Assembly: GCF_039023475.1 (NCBI RefSeq)
Contig: NZ_JBCHVB010000005.1
Span: forward strand, 186,001 to 250,000
Length of the DNA: 64,000 nt
Reading direction: 5' to 3'
Source of the DNA: Erwinia sp039023475
GTDB taxonomy: Bacteria > Pseudomonadota > Gammaproteobacteria > Enterobacterales > Enterobacteriaceae
Shown here piece by piece: positions 44,871 to 53,334 of the stretch. A program made the position numbers and the translations under genes. The notes below the pieces were generated by a model. That model worked only from the letters and a program-made list of their open reading frames with translations, was not told the DNA's origin and made no database searches. Position 1 is the first letter of the stretch. Every line of letters starts with the position of its first letter.

Positions 44871-45128
44871 TTACTCAGCAACGATGCTGATGTACTTACG
44901 GTTGTTCGGGCCTTTAACTTCGAACAGGACCTTGCCGGTTGCGGTTGCAAACAGGGTATGGTCACGGCCGCAGCCTACGTTGGTGCCCGCGTGGAATTTG
45001 GTGCCACGCTGACGAACGATGATGCTACCTGCCAGAACAGATTCGCCGCCGAAACGCTTAACGCCCAGACGTTTTGCATTGGAATCGCGACCATTTCGAG
45101 TGGAGCCGCCAGCCTTTTTGTGTGCCAT
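44871..45128 (-). CDS. rpmA: 50S ribosomal protein L27
   Basis: The 85-residue L27, whose N-terminal tail reaches the peptidyl-transferase centre. The AHKKAGGSTRNGRDS start and RQRGTKFHAG motif are standard. It follows rplU by 15 bp in the same operon. The gram-negative form has no cleavable N-terminal extension. Confidence 0.98.
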   Translation of the reverse strand: MAHKKAGGSTRNGRDSNAKRLGVKRFGGESVLAGSIIVRQRGTKFHAGTNVGCGRDHTLFATATGKVLFEVKGPNNRKYISIVAE

Positions 45129-45143
45129 GTGTCAGATCTCCTC

Positions 45144-45455
45144 TTAGGCGCTGATGCCAGTGATCTTCACGTCAGTAAACCACTGACGGTGACCCTGCTG
45201 CTTACGATAGTGCTTACGACGACGGAACTTAACGATCTTGATTTTATCGCCACGACCGTGAGCAATGATTTCTGCTTTGATCACGCCACCTGAAACTAAC
45301 GGCGCGCCGATAGTTACGTCTTCGCCATTAGCGATCATCAGAACCTGGTCGAATTCAATTGTTTCGCCGGTTGCGATGTCCAGCTTTTCCAGGCGAACGG
45401 TCTGACCTTCGCTTACTCGGTGTTGTTTACCACCACTTTGGAAAACCGCGTACAT
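45144..45455 (-). CDS. rplU: 50S ribosomal protein L21
   Basis: The 103-residue L21, binding 23S rRNA with L20. It starts MYAVFQSGGKQHRV at ATG 45455, behind GCGGAG. First gene of rplU-rpmA; a good promoter lies about 70 bp upstream. Confidence 0.98.
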   Translation of the reverse strand: MYAVFQSGGKQHRVSEGQTVRLEKLDIATGETIEFDQVLMIANGEDVTIGAPLVSGGVIKAEIIAHGRGDKIKIVKFRRRKHYRKQQGHRQWFTDVKITGISA

Positions 45456-45525
45456 ATAAAACTCCGCTCTCGCGCTTGCCGTCATGGTTTCAGGCTGCGC
45501 TATAAATATTCACAATAGGGCGCGA

Positions 45526-45554
45526 ATTCTACGCAAATTCAGCGGTAATGACAA
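45526..45554 (-). promoter_or_regulatory. Sigma70 promoter of rplU-rpmA
   Basis: Minus-strand TTGTCA (45554-45549), a 17-bp spacer and TAGAAT (45531-45526). Spacing is ideal and the position, 71-99 bp upstream of rplU, fits an operon promoter. Confidence 0.7.
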
Positions 45555-45710
45555 GTGTCTGTTGCGGGGTATTGCAGAAAAAAAACGCTAAGCGAATGCA
45601 AACGTTTCAAGGCCGTCATTTTCAAGTACAATCTGTTATACATTACATGCCGCAGGCACCGGTAAAGACGCTTATCCTAGCAGCATACTGAGCAATAGCT
45701 GAACAGACTG

Positions 45711-46682
45711 ATGAACTTAGAACAGATAAACGAACTCACCGCGCAGGACATGGCGGACGTCAATGCAACCATACTCGAGCAGCTGAATTCTGAGGTTTCC
45801 CTCATCAATCAGCTGGGTTACTACATCATCAGCGGCGGTGGGAAACGCATTCGCCCGATGATTGCTATCCTTGCGGCGCGGGCGGTGAACTATACGGGCA
45901 AGCAGCACGTTACCGTGGCCGCCCTGATTGAATTCATCCATACGGCCACGCTGCTGCACGATGACGTCGTGGACGAATCAGATATGCGCCGCGGTAAAGC
46001 CACCGCTAACGCGGCTTTCGGCAATGCGGCCAGCGTGCTGGTTGGTGATTTCATCTACACTCGCGCCTTCCAGATGATGACCAGCATCGGATCGCTTCGC
46101 GTGCTGGGCCTGATGTCCGAAGCCGTCAACGTGATTGCCGAAGGCGAAGTGCTGCAATTGATGAACTGTAACGATCCTGATATCACTGAAGAGAGCTATA
46201 TGCGGGTGATTTACAGTAAAACAGCGCGTCTGTTTGAAGCTGCCGCACAGTCTTCCGCTATCCTGGCTTCCGCCACCCCGGAACAGGAAAAGGGGCTTCA
46301 GGATTATGGACGCTACATCGGCACGGCGTTTCAGCTAATTGACGATCTGCTGGACTACAGCGCTGACGGCAAAACGCTGGGCAAAAATGTCGGCGACGAT
46401 CTCAGTGAAGGCAAGCCAACCCTGCCACTCCTTCACGCTATGCGTAACGGCAGCCCGGAACAAAGCGCAATGATCCGGAGCGCAATCGAAGAGGGTAATG
46501 GACGCCATCTGCTGGAACCCGTCCTGGAAACCATGCGTCTCTGCGGCTCGCTTGAGTGGACCCGTCAGGTCGCGGAACAGGAAGCGGATAAGGCAATTGC
46601 CGCTCTGCAAGTGCTGCCAGAATCACCGTGGCGTAGCGCGCTTGAAGCATTAGCGCATATGTCAGTACAGCGCGAATTTTAA
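45711..46682 (+). CDS. ispB: Octaprenyl diphosphate synthase
   Basis: A 323-residue trans-prenyltransferase making the C40 side chain of ubiquinone-8 and menaquinone-8. The two Asp-rich motifs are LLHDDVVDESD (FARM) and LIDDLLDYS (SARM); GGGKRIRPM binds substrate. It is divergent from rplU, as in E. coli. The ribosome site is weak. A GC-rich hairpin follows. Confidence 0.98.
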   Translation: MNLEQINELTAQDMADVNATILEQLNSEVSLINQLGYYIISGGGKRIRPMIAILAARAVNYTGKQHVTVAALIEFIHTATLLHDDVVDESDMRRGKATANAAFGNAASVLVGDFIYTRAFQMMTSIGSLRVLGLMSEAVNVIAEGEVLQLMNCNDPDITEESYMRVIYSKTARLFEAAAQSSAILASATPEQEKGLQDYGRYIGTAFQLIDDLLDYSADGKTLGKNVGDDLSEGKPTLPLLHAMRNGSPEQSAMIRSAIEEGNGRHLLEPVLETMRLCGSLEWTRQVAEQEADKAIAALQVLPESPWRSALEALAHMSVQREF

Positions 46683-46991
46683 TAATTGCAGGCGCGGGTC
46701 AGTCACCCGCGCTCTGTGATTTCTGTCATGAGTCACGTCCCTCCCCTGCCCCTCCCCTCCTCTGCAATGTAATAACCCTTTTTTGTTACGTTTTTTTGCG
46801 TAACAGCACGCAAAAATAACGCATTTTATGGAAACTATTGGAAATAATAAGCGAATTTTTGTTATAAACAATTTTGCATCCATGGACTGTTTTCAAAAGG
46901 TTTTATGAACGCCTCTGTGCAACAGGATGGCGCCTGGTTGATAAAATAAGGTTAAAGTTTCCTGAAATCATGTGTACAAGGAGGATAACGC
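46683..46991. other. Spacer between ispB and sfsB
   Basis: A 309-bp gap. After ispB comes a hairpin, GCGCGGGT/ACCCGCGC with a 5-nt loop (46692-46712). A pyrimidine-only tract runs about 46737-46763. GTTACG/CGTAAC arms flank TTTTTTTG at 46785-46804. The AT-rich remainder likely holds the sfsB promoter. Confidence 0.5.
46692..46712 (+). terminator. Hairpin after ispB
   Basis: Perfect 8-bp arms GCGCGGGT/ACCCGCGC around CAGTC, beginning 10 bp after the ispB stop. The T-run is poor, so this is a probable rather than certain terminator. Confidence 0.6.
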
Positions 46992-47267
46992 ATGCAGCGG
47001 GTAAAAAAAGACTGGCATAATGCGGATATTATTGCGGCGCTTCGTAAGCAGGGCACCTCGCTCGCGGAGGTTTCACGTACGGCGGGACTCAGCTCGTCAA
47101 CCCTCGCCAACGCGCTGTTTCGCCCGTGGCCGAAAGGAGAATGGCTAATCGCTGATGCGCTCAGGATCCATCCGGCCGAGATCTGGCCCAGCCGTTATTA
47201 CGATCCCGTAAGTCATACACTTATCGATCGTAAGCGGCTGATTCGGGAAAATAAAAAGGGGCAATAG
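46992..47267 (+). CDS. sfsB: Ner-like DNA-binding protein SfsB (Nlp)
   Basis: A 91-residue regulator similar to phage Mu Ner and E. coli SfsB/Nlp, reported to affect maltose genes. A lambda-type helix-turn-helix is visible (GTSLAEVSRTAGLSSSTLAN), and the PKGEWLIADALRIHPAEIWPSRY segment is the Ner signature. ATG follows AAGGAGGATAACGC. It is convergent with murA across a hairpin-bearing 38-bp gap. Confidence 0.95.
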   Translation: MQRVKKDWHNADIIAALRKQGTSLAEVSRTAGLSSSTLANALFRPWPKGEWLIADALRIHPAEIWPSRYYDPVSHTLIDRKRLIRENKKGQ

Positions 47268-47292
47268 CGCGTGCTATTACCCCCGTTACTCC

Positions 47293-47316
47293 GCGAAGAG
47301 TAGGCTTACTCTTCGC
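47293..47316. terminator. Hairpin between sfsB and murA
   Basis: Ten-bp perfect arms GCGAAGAGTA/TACTCTTCGC around GGCT; the right arm contains the murA stop codon. No T-run, so bidirectional termination is inferred from position only. Confidence 0.5.
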
Positions 47317-48568
47317 CGCTCACGCGCTCAATATTGGCCCCTAACGCTTTAAGCTTATCTTCGATATGCTCGTAGCCACGATCGATATGATAAATACGAT
47401 CGACCGTGGTTGTTCCTTCGGCAATGCAGCCAGCCAGCACCAGGCTGGCTGAAGCACGGAGGTCGGTAGCCATGACCTGCGCACCGGACAGTTTTTCCAC
47501 GCCGTGACAGATCAGCGTGTTGCTTTCAATTTCTGCATGCGCACCCATGCGGATCAGCTCAGGTACGTGCATGAACCGGTTTTCGAAGATGGTTTCGGTA
47601 ATCACGCCGGTCCCTTCCGCCACCAGATTTAACAGGCTGAACTGCGCCTGCATATCGGTCGGGAAGCCGGGATGCGGCGCCGTGCGGAAATTCACGGCTT
47701 TTGGCCGCTTACCGTGCATATCAAGGCTGATCCAGTCTTCACCCTGCTCAATATCTGCCCCGGCTTCGCGCAGTTTTGCCAGCACGGCATCCAGCGTATC
47801 CGGCTGCGTGTTACGGCAGAGGACTTTGCCGCCCGAGATAGCCGCAGCGATGAGGAAAGTCCCGGTTTCAATACGATCGGGAAGCACACGGTAGACGCCG
47901 CCGCCCAGACGTTCCACGCCTTCGATCGTAATGCGATCGCTGCCGGCACCGCTGATCTTCGCGCCCAGCGTGTTAAGGAAGTTTGCAGTATCAACAATTT
48001 CAGGCTCACGTGCGGCATTTTCGATCACGGTGGTGCCGGTCGCCAGGGTCGCAGCACTCATGATGGTGACCGTAGCGCCAACGCTAACCTTATCCATCAC
48101 GATATGCGCGCCCTTCAGGCGACCATCCACGGAAGCTTTGACGTAACCCTCTTCCAGCCGGATTTCTGCACCAAGCTGCTCCAGGCCGGTAATATGCAAA
48201 TCAACAGGGCGGGCGCCGATCGCACAGCCGCCCGGCAGTGAGACCTGACCCTGACCAAAGCGCGCCACCAGCGGTCCCAGCGCCCAGATCGAAGCCCGCA
48301 TGGTTTTTACCAGTTCATAAGGCGCGCAGTAAATGTTCACCTCGCTGGCGTCCAGATGTACTGAACCGTTACGCTCAGTGTTTACTCCCAGCTGGCCCAA
48401 CAACTTCATGGTGGTATCAATGTCCTTCAGCTTCGGGACATTCTGAATCTCTACGGGCTCTTCCGCCAGCAGAGCAGCGAACAGGATCGGCAGCGCCGCA
48501 TTTTTGGCGCCAGAGATTGTCACTTCCCCGCTTAAACGGGTGGGACCCTGCACACGAAATTTATCCAT
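47306..48568 (-). CDS. murA: UDP-N-acetylglucosamine 1-carboxyvinyltransferase
   Basis: A 420-residue enzyme adding enolpyruvate from PEP to UDP-GlcNAc, the first committed step of murein synthesis. The fosfomycin-target Cys sits in LPGGCAIGARPVDLH (about residue 116). ATG 48568 begins MDKFRVQGPTRLSG. The ibaG gene lies 75 bp upstream in the same direction, at the end of the mla cluster. Confidence 0.98.
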   Translation of the reverse strand: MDKFRVQGPTRLSGEVTISGAKNAALPILFAALLAEEPVEIQNVPKLKDIDTTMKLLGQLGVNTERNGSVHLDASEVNIYCAPYELVKTMRASIWALGPLVARFGQGQVSLPGGCAIGARPVDLHITGLEQLGAEIRLEEGYVKASVDGRLKGAHIVMDKVSVGATVTIMSAATLATGTTVIENAAREPEIVDTANFLNTLGAKISGAGSDRITIEGVERLGGGVYRVLPDRIETGTFLIAAAISGGKVLCRNTQPDTLDAVLAKLREAGADIEQGEDWISLDMHGKRPKAVNFRTAPHPGFPTDMQAQFSLLNLVAEGTGVITETIFENRFMHVPELIRMGAHAEIESNTLICHGVEKLSGAQVMATDLRASASLVLAGCIAEGTTTVDRIYHIDRGYEHIEDKLKALGANIERVSGEE

Positions 48569-48643
48569 TGCACCAGTTCTCATTAATCATAAAAGTGTTG
48601 CCGGCCTCATCACGGCCCTGCGCGATGAAATCAGCGAGTCAGC

Positions 48644-48898
48644 TTAATAACCGTTCAGCTTACGGTCGCGCGCCCATTCTTCAGGGGTATAAGTTTTGAT
48701 TGATACCGCGTGAATACGATTGTCGGCAATAAATTCCATCAGCGGCGCATAAACGGTCTGCTGCTTTTTAACGCGGCTCAGCTCGCCAAACAGCTCGCCA
48801 ACCGCAATAACCTGGAAGTGGCTACCGTCGCCGGTCACAATAACTTCCTGAAGAGGTAACGCGCTCATCAGCACGGATTGAATTTCACTATTTTCCAT
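48644..48898 (-). CDS. ibaG: BolA-family protein IbaG
   Basis: An 84-residue BolA-like protein (YrbA), acid-inducible and linked to Fe-S/Grx4 chemistry in E. coli. The central GDGSHFQVIAVGELF and KKQQTVYAPL segments are the BolA signature. It follows the mla operon after a terminator and precedes murA. Confidence 0.96.
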   Translation of the reverse strand: MENSEIQSVLMSALPLQEVIVTGDGSHFQVIAVGELFGELSRVKKQQTVYAPLMEFIADNRIHAVSIKTYTPEEWARDRKLNGY

Positions 48899-48968
48899 GA
48901 GGCTTCCGGATCCAGTTGATCGTTAACAGGCACACATCTTAGTGGAAAGTGCCGCTATCTTAAACAAG

Positions 48969-48998
48969 CAAAAAGCCCCCGACGTGGCGGAGGCTTTT
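48969..48998 (-). terminator. Intrinsic terminator of the mla operon
   Basis: On the minus strand AAGCC-T-CCG pairs with CGG-G-GGCTT around a 6-nt loop and is followed by TTTTTG. It lies 25 bp after mlaB. Confidence 0.88.
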
Positions 48999-49022
48999 GA
49001 TGTACCGGTTCTGACCTTCTTT

Positions 49023-49319
49023 TCAGATGTCGGAGAGAATAATCTGTTGCAGGTTATAGAGCGCGATCAGGGAACTAAGTTTATCGGTTATCCCACTGAA
49101 CCTCAGCGTTTTTCCCTGTTGCTGCGCGATCTGTCGCAGATGTACCAGCAGCGCCAGGCCCGCAGAATCCACCCGGCTCAGAGCGGACACATCGATTGTA
49201 TCGATCTGTTTCATCACATCGAAACGCTTCTCCCAGAGCGTCAGCAACGTTTCGCGCTCCAGGACGCCCGCAAGCTGAAGCCGCCCTGCTTCACTCTGCC
49301 AGCTTAATTGCTCGCTCAT
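49023..49319 (-). CDS. mlaB: STAS-domain subunit MlaB
   Basis: A 98-residue cytoplasmic STAS protein stabilising the MlaFEDB phospholipid transporter. The DVSALSRVDSAGLALLVHLRQ segment is the STAS core. Its ATG shares one base with the mlaC stop (TAATG). Last gene of mlaFEDCB. Confidence 0.97.
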   Translation of the reverse strand: MSEQLSWQSEAGRLQLAGVLERETLLTLWEKRFDVMKQIDTIDVSALSRVDSAGLALLVHLRQIAQQQGKTLRFSGITDKLSSLIALYNLQQIILSDI

Positions 49320-49954
49320 TACTGCTGCTTATCCAGCGTAATAGGCTGGTTCGCATAGGATTTCAGCAGGGTCGTCAGTCCCTCAACGCCCTTCTGACGC
49401 AGCGTATCGCTCCATTCATTCTGTTTGGTCGTAATCATGCTGATGCCTTCTGCAATCATGTCATACGCCTGCCATTCACCAGTGCGGCTGTTTTTACGCC
49501 ACTGGAAATCCAGACGAACCGGCGGACGGCCGTTAGGGTCAACAATCGTCACGCGGATGGCGATAATATTCGCATCTGCGTAAGGCTGTTCCGGTGCAAT
49601 CTGGTAAGTCTGCCCGTTGTAGAGCGCCAGCGCCTGACCGTAGGCCTGCGCCAGGTAATCGCCGAAGGCTTTGAAATAAGCTTCACGCTGAGCGGGGGTC
49701 GCGTCTTTGTAATAACGTCCCAGCACTAACGCACCAGCATATTTAATCTGCACATAGGGCAGCAGCTCTTCACGGACGATCTGACGCAGATAGTTTGGAT
49801 CTTGCTGAATTTTCGGCTGTTCATTTTTAAGACGCGAAAAGGTTTTTTCCGCCGCCTCGTTCATAAGCTGATAAGGATTCGTTTTATCGACCGCTGCATT
49901 AGCAACAACCGGTGCAATAATCAGCATTGCCGCCATCAGGAAACGTTTAAACAT
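49319..49954 (-). CDS. mlaC: Periplasmic phospholipid-binding protein MlaC
   Basis: A 211-residue shuttle between the outer-membrane MlaA-OmpC complex and MlaFEDB. A clear signal peptide, MFKRFLMAAMLIIAPVVANA, is followed by the Tol-tol-Ttg2 fold (DPNYLRQIVREELLPYVQIKYAG). It lies 11 bp after mlaD in the operon. Confidence 0.97.
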   Translation of the reverse strand: MFKRFLMAAMLIIAPVVANAAVDKTNPYQLMNEAAEKTFSRLKNEQPKIQQDPNYLRQIVREELLPYVQIKYAGALVLGRYYKDATPAQREAYFKAFGDYLAQAYGQALALYNGQTYQIAPEQPYADANIIAIRVTIVDPNGRPPVRLDFQWRKNSRTGEWQAYDMIAEGISMITTKQNEWSDTLRQKGVEGLTTLLKSYANQPITLDKQQ

Positions 49955-49965
49955 TACTTGTCCTC

Positions 49966-50508
49966 TTATGGAGTAGTCATTGTAGCCGGCGTGGATTGCC
50001 CGTTAGCTGCCGGTTCCGCTGGCGAAGCGCTCTTGTTATCGTTGTCGCTCTTATATAAGAACTGACCAATCAGATCCTCAAGTACCATCGCCGATTTAGT
50101 GTCCTGTAATGTACTGCCATCCTTGAGCATAGCCGTCCCCATTTCAGGATCGTCGAATCCCACATTCAGCGCCAGATATTGCTCACCCAGCAGGCCGGAG
50201 GTCCTGACCGCCAGTGAACTGGTGTCAGGGAGTTTGGTATATCTGTCCTCAATATCCATGGTGACGAGGGGTAAATAGTTTTTTTCATTGAGGGTAATAT
50301 CTGAAACCCGACCAATCACCACGCCCCCAATTTTGACCGGCGATCCGGTTTTCAGTCCGCCAATATTATCGAAAGTGGCATAGAGCTTCCAGGTAGGCGC
50401 ATTGCCTAACGATTTTAAATCCGCCACGCGCAGGCAGAGGAACAGGGCGGCACACAGCGCCAGCAGTAAAAACGCCCCAACCCAAATTTCGCTTTTTTTC
50501 GTTTGCAT
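49966..50508 (-). CDS. mlaD: MCE-domain subunit MlaD
   Basis: About 180 residues. An N-terminal membrane anchor (WVGAFLLLALCAALFLCL) precedes a single MCE domain (VKIGGVVIGRVSDITL), which forms the hexameric ring binding lipid. The tail is low-complexity (SPAEPAANGQSTPATM). ATG 50508 lies 4 bp after the mlaE stop. Confidence 0.97.
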   Translation of the reverse strand: MQTKKSEIWVGAFLLLALCAALFLCLRVADLKSLGNAPTWKLYATFDNIGGLKTGSPVKIGGVVIGRVSDITLNEKNYLPLVTMDIEDRYTKLPDTSSLAVRTSGLLGEQYLALNVGFDDPEMGTAMLKDGSTLQDTKSAMVLEDLIGQFLYKSDNDNKSASPAEPAANGQSTPATMTTP

Positions 50509-50512
50509 TGCA

Positions 50513-51295
50513 TCAGTTCCCAAACATCAGTGCGGTGAGCACAAAATCCAAACCGAGTACTGCCAGAGAAGCATGTACTACTGTACGCGTTGTAGCGCGA
50601 CTGATCCCTTCCGATGTCGGGATCGCGTCGTAGCCGTTAAACAGCGCTATCCAGGTTACCGTGAAGGCAAACACGGCGCTTTTGATGACGCAGTTAAGAA
50701 TATCTGTACGCACGTCGACGGCGTTTTGCATCGCCGACCAGAAGAAACCGCTGTCGATCCCCTTCCAGCTGACGCCGACAATCGCACCGCCCAGAATGCC
50801 TACCGCGACGAAAATCAGGGCCAGCAGCGGCATACTGATAAAACCGGCCCAGAACCGCGGTGAGATAATCCGGCGCAGCGGATCCACTGCCATCATCTCC
50901 ATGCTGGAGAGCTGCTCGGTTGCCTTCATCAACCCTATTTCTGCCGTCAGTGCCGACCCCGCCCTGCCGGCGAAAAGCAGCGCGGTCACCACCGGCCCCA
51001 GTTCCCGCAGAAGCGAAAGCGCCACCAGCATGCCCAGGCTACTTTCCGCGCCGTAGGTATTCAGGACAAGATAGCCCTGGAGCCCCAGTACCATGCCGAT
51101 AAATAATCCCGACACAACAATGATTAGCAGCGACAGCACGCCAATACTGTAAAGCTGCTTCACCACCAGCGGCGCATGCTTACGGAAGCGGGGAATACCG
51201 ACCAGCGCATGGAAGAGCATTAGCCCCGCCCGGCCAAAAGAGGCGCAGGTATTAATAACCTGACGCCCTGCTGACGCCAGTACATGTAGAAACAT
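50513..51295 (-). CDS. mlaE: ABC permease MlaE
   Basis: A 260-residue integral permease of the MlaFEDB ABC transporter with about five hydrophobic helices (LYSIGVLSLLIIVVSGLFIG and others; LYSIGVLSLLIIVV here). The conserved LRELGPVVTALLFAGRAGSALTAE segment, split as LRELGPVVTALLFAGRAG and SALTAE, is the coupling helix region. It is 6 bp from mlaF. Confidence 0.97.
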   Translation of the reverse strand: MFLHVLASAGRQVINTCASFGRAGLMLFHALVGIPRFRKHAPLVVKQLYSIGVLSLLIIVVSGLFIGMVLGLQGYLVLNTYGAESSLGMLVALSLLRELGPVVTALLFAGRAGSALTAEIGLMKATEQLSSMEMMAVDPLRRIISPRFWAGFISMPLLALIFVAVGILGGAIVGVSWKGIDSGFFWSAMQNAVDVRTDILNCVIKSAVFAFTVTWIALFNGYDAIPTSEGISRATTRTVVHASLAVLGLDFVLTALMFGN

Positions 51296-51301
51296 CAGTG
51301 G

Positions 51302-52114
51302 TTAACTCCCTGAGCCAGCTAAGTCTTGCAGATAATCCCCTGCGGGAAAGCGAAAGGGTACCGGACCGTCGGCGATACCATCAATAAACTGACGCACGCG
51401 GGCATCCTTATTGTCATGCAGTGCGCTTGCCGTTCCCTGTGCGATAACTTTCTCACCGGCAATAATATAGGCATAGTCAGCGATGCTCAGGACCTCAGGC
51501 ACATCATGCGAAACCACAATACAGGTCATGCCAAGTGAGTGGTTCAGCTCATCAATAAGCTTAACCAGCACCCCCATTGTAATCGGATCCTGACCAACAA
51601 AGGGCTCATCAAACATAATCAGCTCCGGCTCAAGCGCAATAGCACGGGCCAGCGCCGCACGTCTGGCCATCCCGCCAGAAAGCTCGGAAGGCTTCAGCAT
51701 CGCCGCGCCGCGCAGGCCCACGGCTTCAAGCTTCATCATCACGGTGCTGTGCAGTAATTGTGGGGGAAGCTGAGTATGTTCCCGCAGCGGCCAGGCCACA
51801 TTGTCAAACACGTTCAGATCGGTGAAAAGCGCGCCCGACTGAAACAGCATGCTCATCTTTTTACGCGCTTCATACAGACGCGAGCGGGAGAGGCTCGGGA
51901 TATTCTCACCGTTGAACCAGATTTCTCCGCTGTCGGGTCGTAACTGTCCCCCGATTAGACGCAGCAGCGTTGTTTTTCCAATACCGGAGGGACCCATAAT
52001 GGCGGTGACTTTCCCTTTTGGCACCGTAAGCGAAATGTTATCGAAAACCGGCCGATCGCCGCGGGCAAAACTGACGTTGCGGACATCAACCAGATTCGTT
52101 TCCGTCTTACCCAT
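51302..52114 (-). CDS. mlaF: ABC ATPase MlaF
   Basis: A 270-residue ATPase powering retrograde/anterograde phospholipid transport. Walker A is GPSGIGKTT, signature LSGGMARR, Walker B LIMFDEPF followed by VGQDPITM, and the switch His is in VSHD. The C-terminal extension binds the neighbouring MlaB. First gene of mlaFEDCB; divergent from yrbG across 225 bp. Confidence 0.98.
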   Translation of the reverse strand: MGKTETNLVDVRNVSFARGDRPVFDNISLTVPKGKVTAIMGPSGIGKTTLLRLIGGQLRPDSGEIWFNGENIPSLSRSRLYEARKKMSMLFQSGALFTDLNVFDNVAWPLREHTQLPPQLLHSTVMMKLEAVGLRGAAMLKPSELSGGMARRAALARAIALEPELIMFDEPFVGQDPITMGVLVKLIDELNHSLGMTCIVVSHDVPEVLSIADYAYIIAGEKVIAQGTASALHDNKDARVRQFIDGIADGPVPFRFPAGDYLQDLAGSGS

Positions 52115-52339
52115 AGTTACCCCTTCACATATACAGGCAGATAATTTCTCTGCGATGGTAGCCTATAAGCACCCGACAGAACACTTTTACAGAAACTTGT
52201 TCCCGAGACGTGGCTAAAGTTGGCATAAGTTTTACTTTTTGCTTTCAGACCGTCAAAATCACGCCCATTATCCCTTTCGCCCTTGCTTTAAACGTCGCGC
52301 AAGGCAAGCCGACGATTATACCCGTTCAAAGGACATTTC

Positions 52340-53320
52340 ATGCTCGTAGCTACAGCACTCTTGATTATCGGTTTGGTCCTGCTGGTATATGGTGCCGATC
52401 GCCTGATTTACAGCGCCGCCATTCTCTGTCGCGCCTCAGGTATCCCCCCGTTAATCATCGGTATGACCGTGGTCGGCATAGGAACGTCGCTTCCCGAGCT
52501 GATTGTCTCGTTCTCGGCGGCGACCCATGGGCAGATGGATATTGCTGTCGGTACGGTTATCGGCTCGAACATGACAAATATTCTGCTGATTTTAGGGGGC
52601 GCGGCCCTGCTCCATCCTCTTAACGTTACCTCCAATCTGCTCAGACGAGAACTGCCGTTAATGCTGCTGGTGACGCTGCTCTGCGGCATTGTGCTGTTTG
52701 ACGACACGCTGAGCCGCAACGATGGCCTCGCGCTGATCGCGTTTGCGGCGGGCTATTTGCTTTTTATCATTAAAATCGCCCGTCGCGCCGAACGGGAGAA
52801 TAATGATTCTCTGACGCGGGAACAGCTGGCGGAATTACCCAGCGACGACACCGGTAACACCGTTGCCTTTCTCTGGCTGGCTGTCGCCCTGGTCATGCTG
52901 CCGATGTCGACCCGGATGATCATCGATAACGCCACCGTCATTGCTGACTATTTTGGCATTAGCGAACTGGTCATCGGCCTGACGATTATCTCGGTAGGCA
53001 CCAGCCTTCCCGAACTGGCCACCATTATCGCGGGCGCGCTGAAAGGCGAAGATGATATTGCAATCGGCAACCTGATTGGCTCCAACATCTACAATATTGC
53101 CATCGTGCTGGGCGTGCCCGCTCTTATCCATCCGGGAAGGGTGGATTTCCATGCCTTTGCACGCGATTACTGGCTCATGCTCGGCGTCAGCGCCCTGTTT
53201 GCGCTTTTATGTTTACAACGCAGCCGTAATATAGGCCGCCCTGCGGGTGCGCTGCTGCTTTGCGGATTCATTGCCTGGGTAGCAGTCTTGTACTGGATGC
53301 CTGAGGCCACCTTCTGGTAA
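52340..53320 (+). CDS. yrbG: Na+/Ca2+ exchanger-type antiporter YrbG
   Basis: A 326-residue CaCA-family membrane protein with two inverted alpha-repeats, seen as GIGTSLPELIVSFSAA and SVGTSLPELATIIAGA, each with the ion-binding Glu, and GSNMTNILLILGG / GSNIYNIAIVLGV. The central acidic loop is short. ATG follows AAAGGACATTTC. It starts the yrbG-kdsD-kdsC-lptCAB run. Confidence 0.97.
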   Translation: MLVATALLIIGLVLLVYGADRLIYSAAILCRASGIPPLIIGMTVVGIGTSLPELIVSFSAATHGQMDIAVGTVIGSNMTNILLILGGAALLHPLNVTSNLLRRELPLMLLVTLLCGIVLFDDTLSRNDGLALIAFAAGYLLFIIKIARRAERENNDSLTREQLAELPSDDTGNTVAFLWLAVALVMLPMSTRMIIDNATVIADYFGISELVIGLTIISVGTSLPELATIIAGALKGEDDIAIGNLIGSNIYNIAIVLGVPALIHPGRVDFHAFARDYWLMLGVSALFALLCLQRSRNIGRPAGALLLCGFIAWVAVLYWMPEATFW

Positions 53321-53334
53321 AAGGATGAGAAAAA

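Noticed and set aside
46737..46763. Pyrimidine tract considered as a phage or IS end
   Set aside because: No inverted end repeats, transposase or target duplication are nearby.
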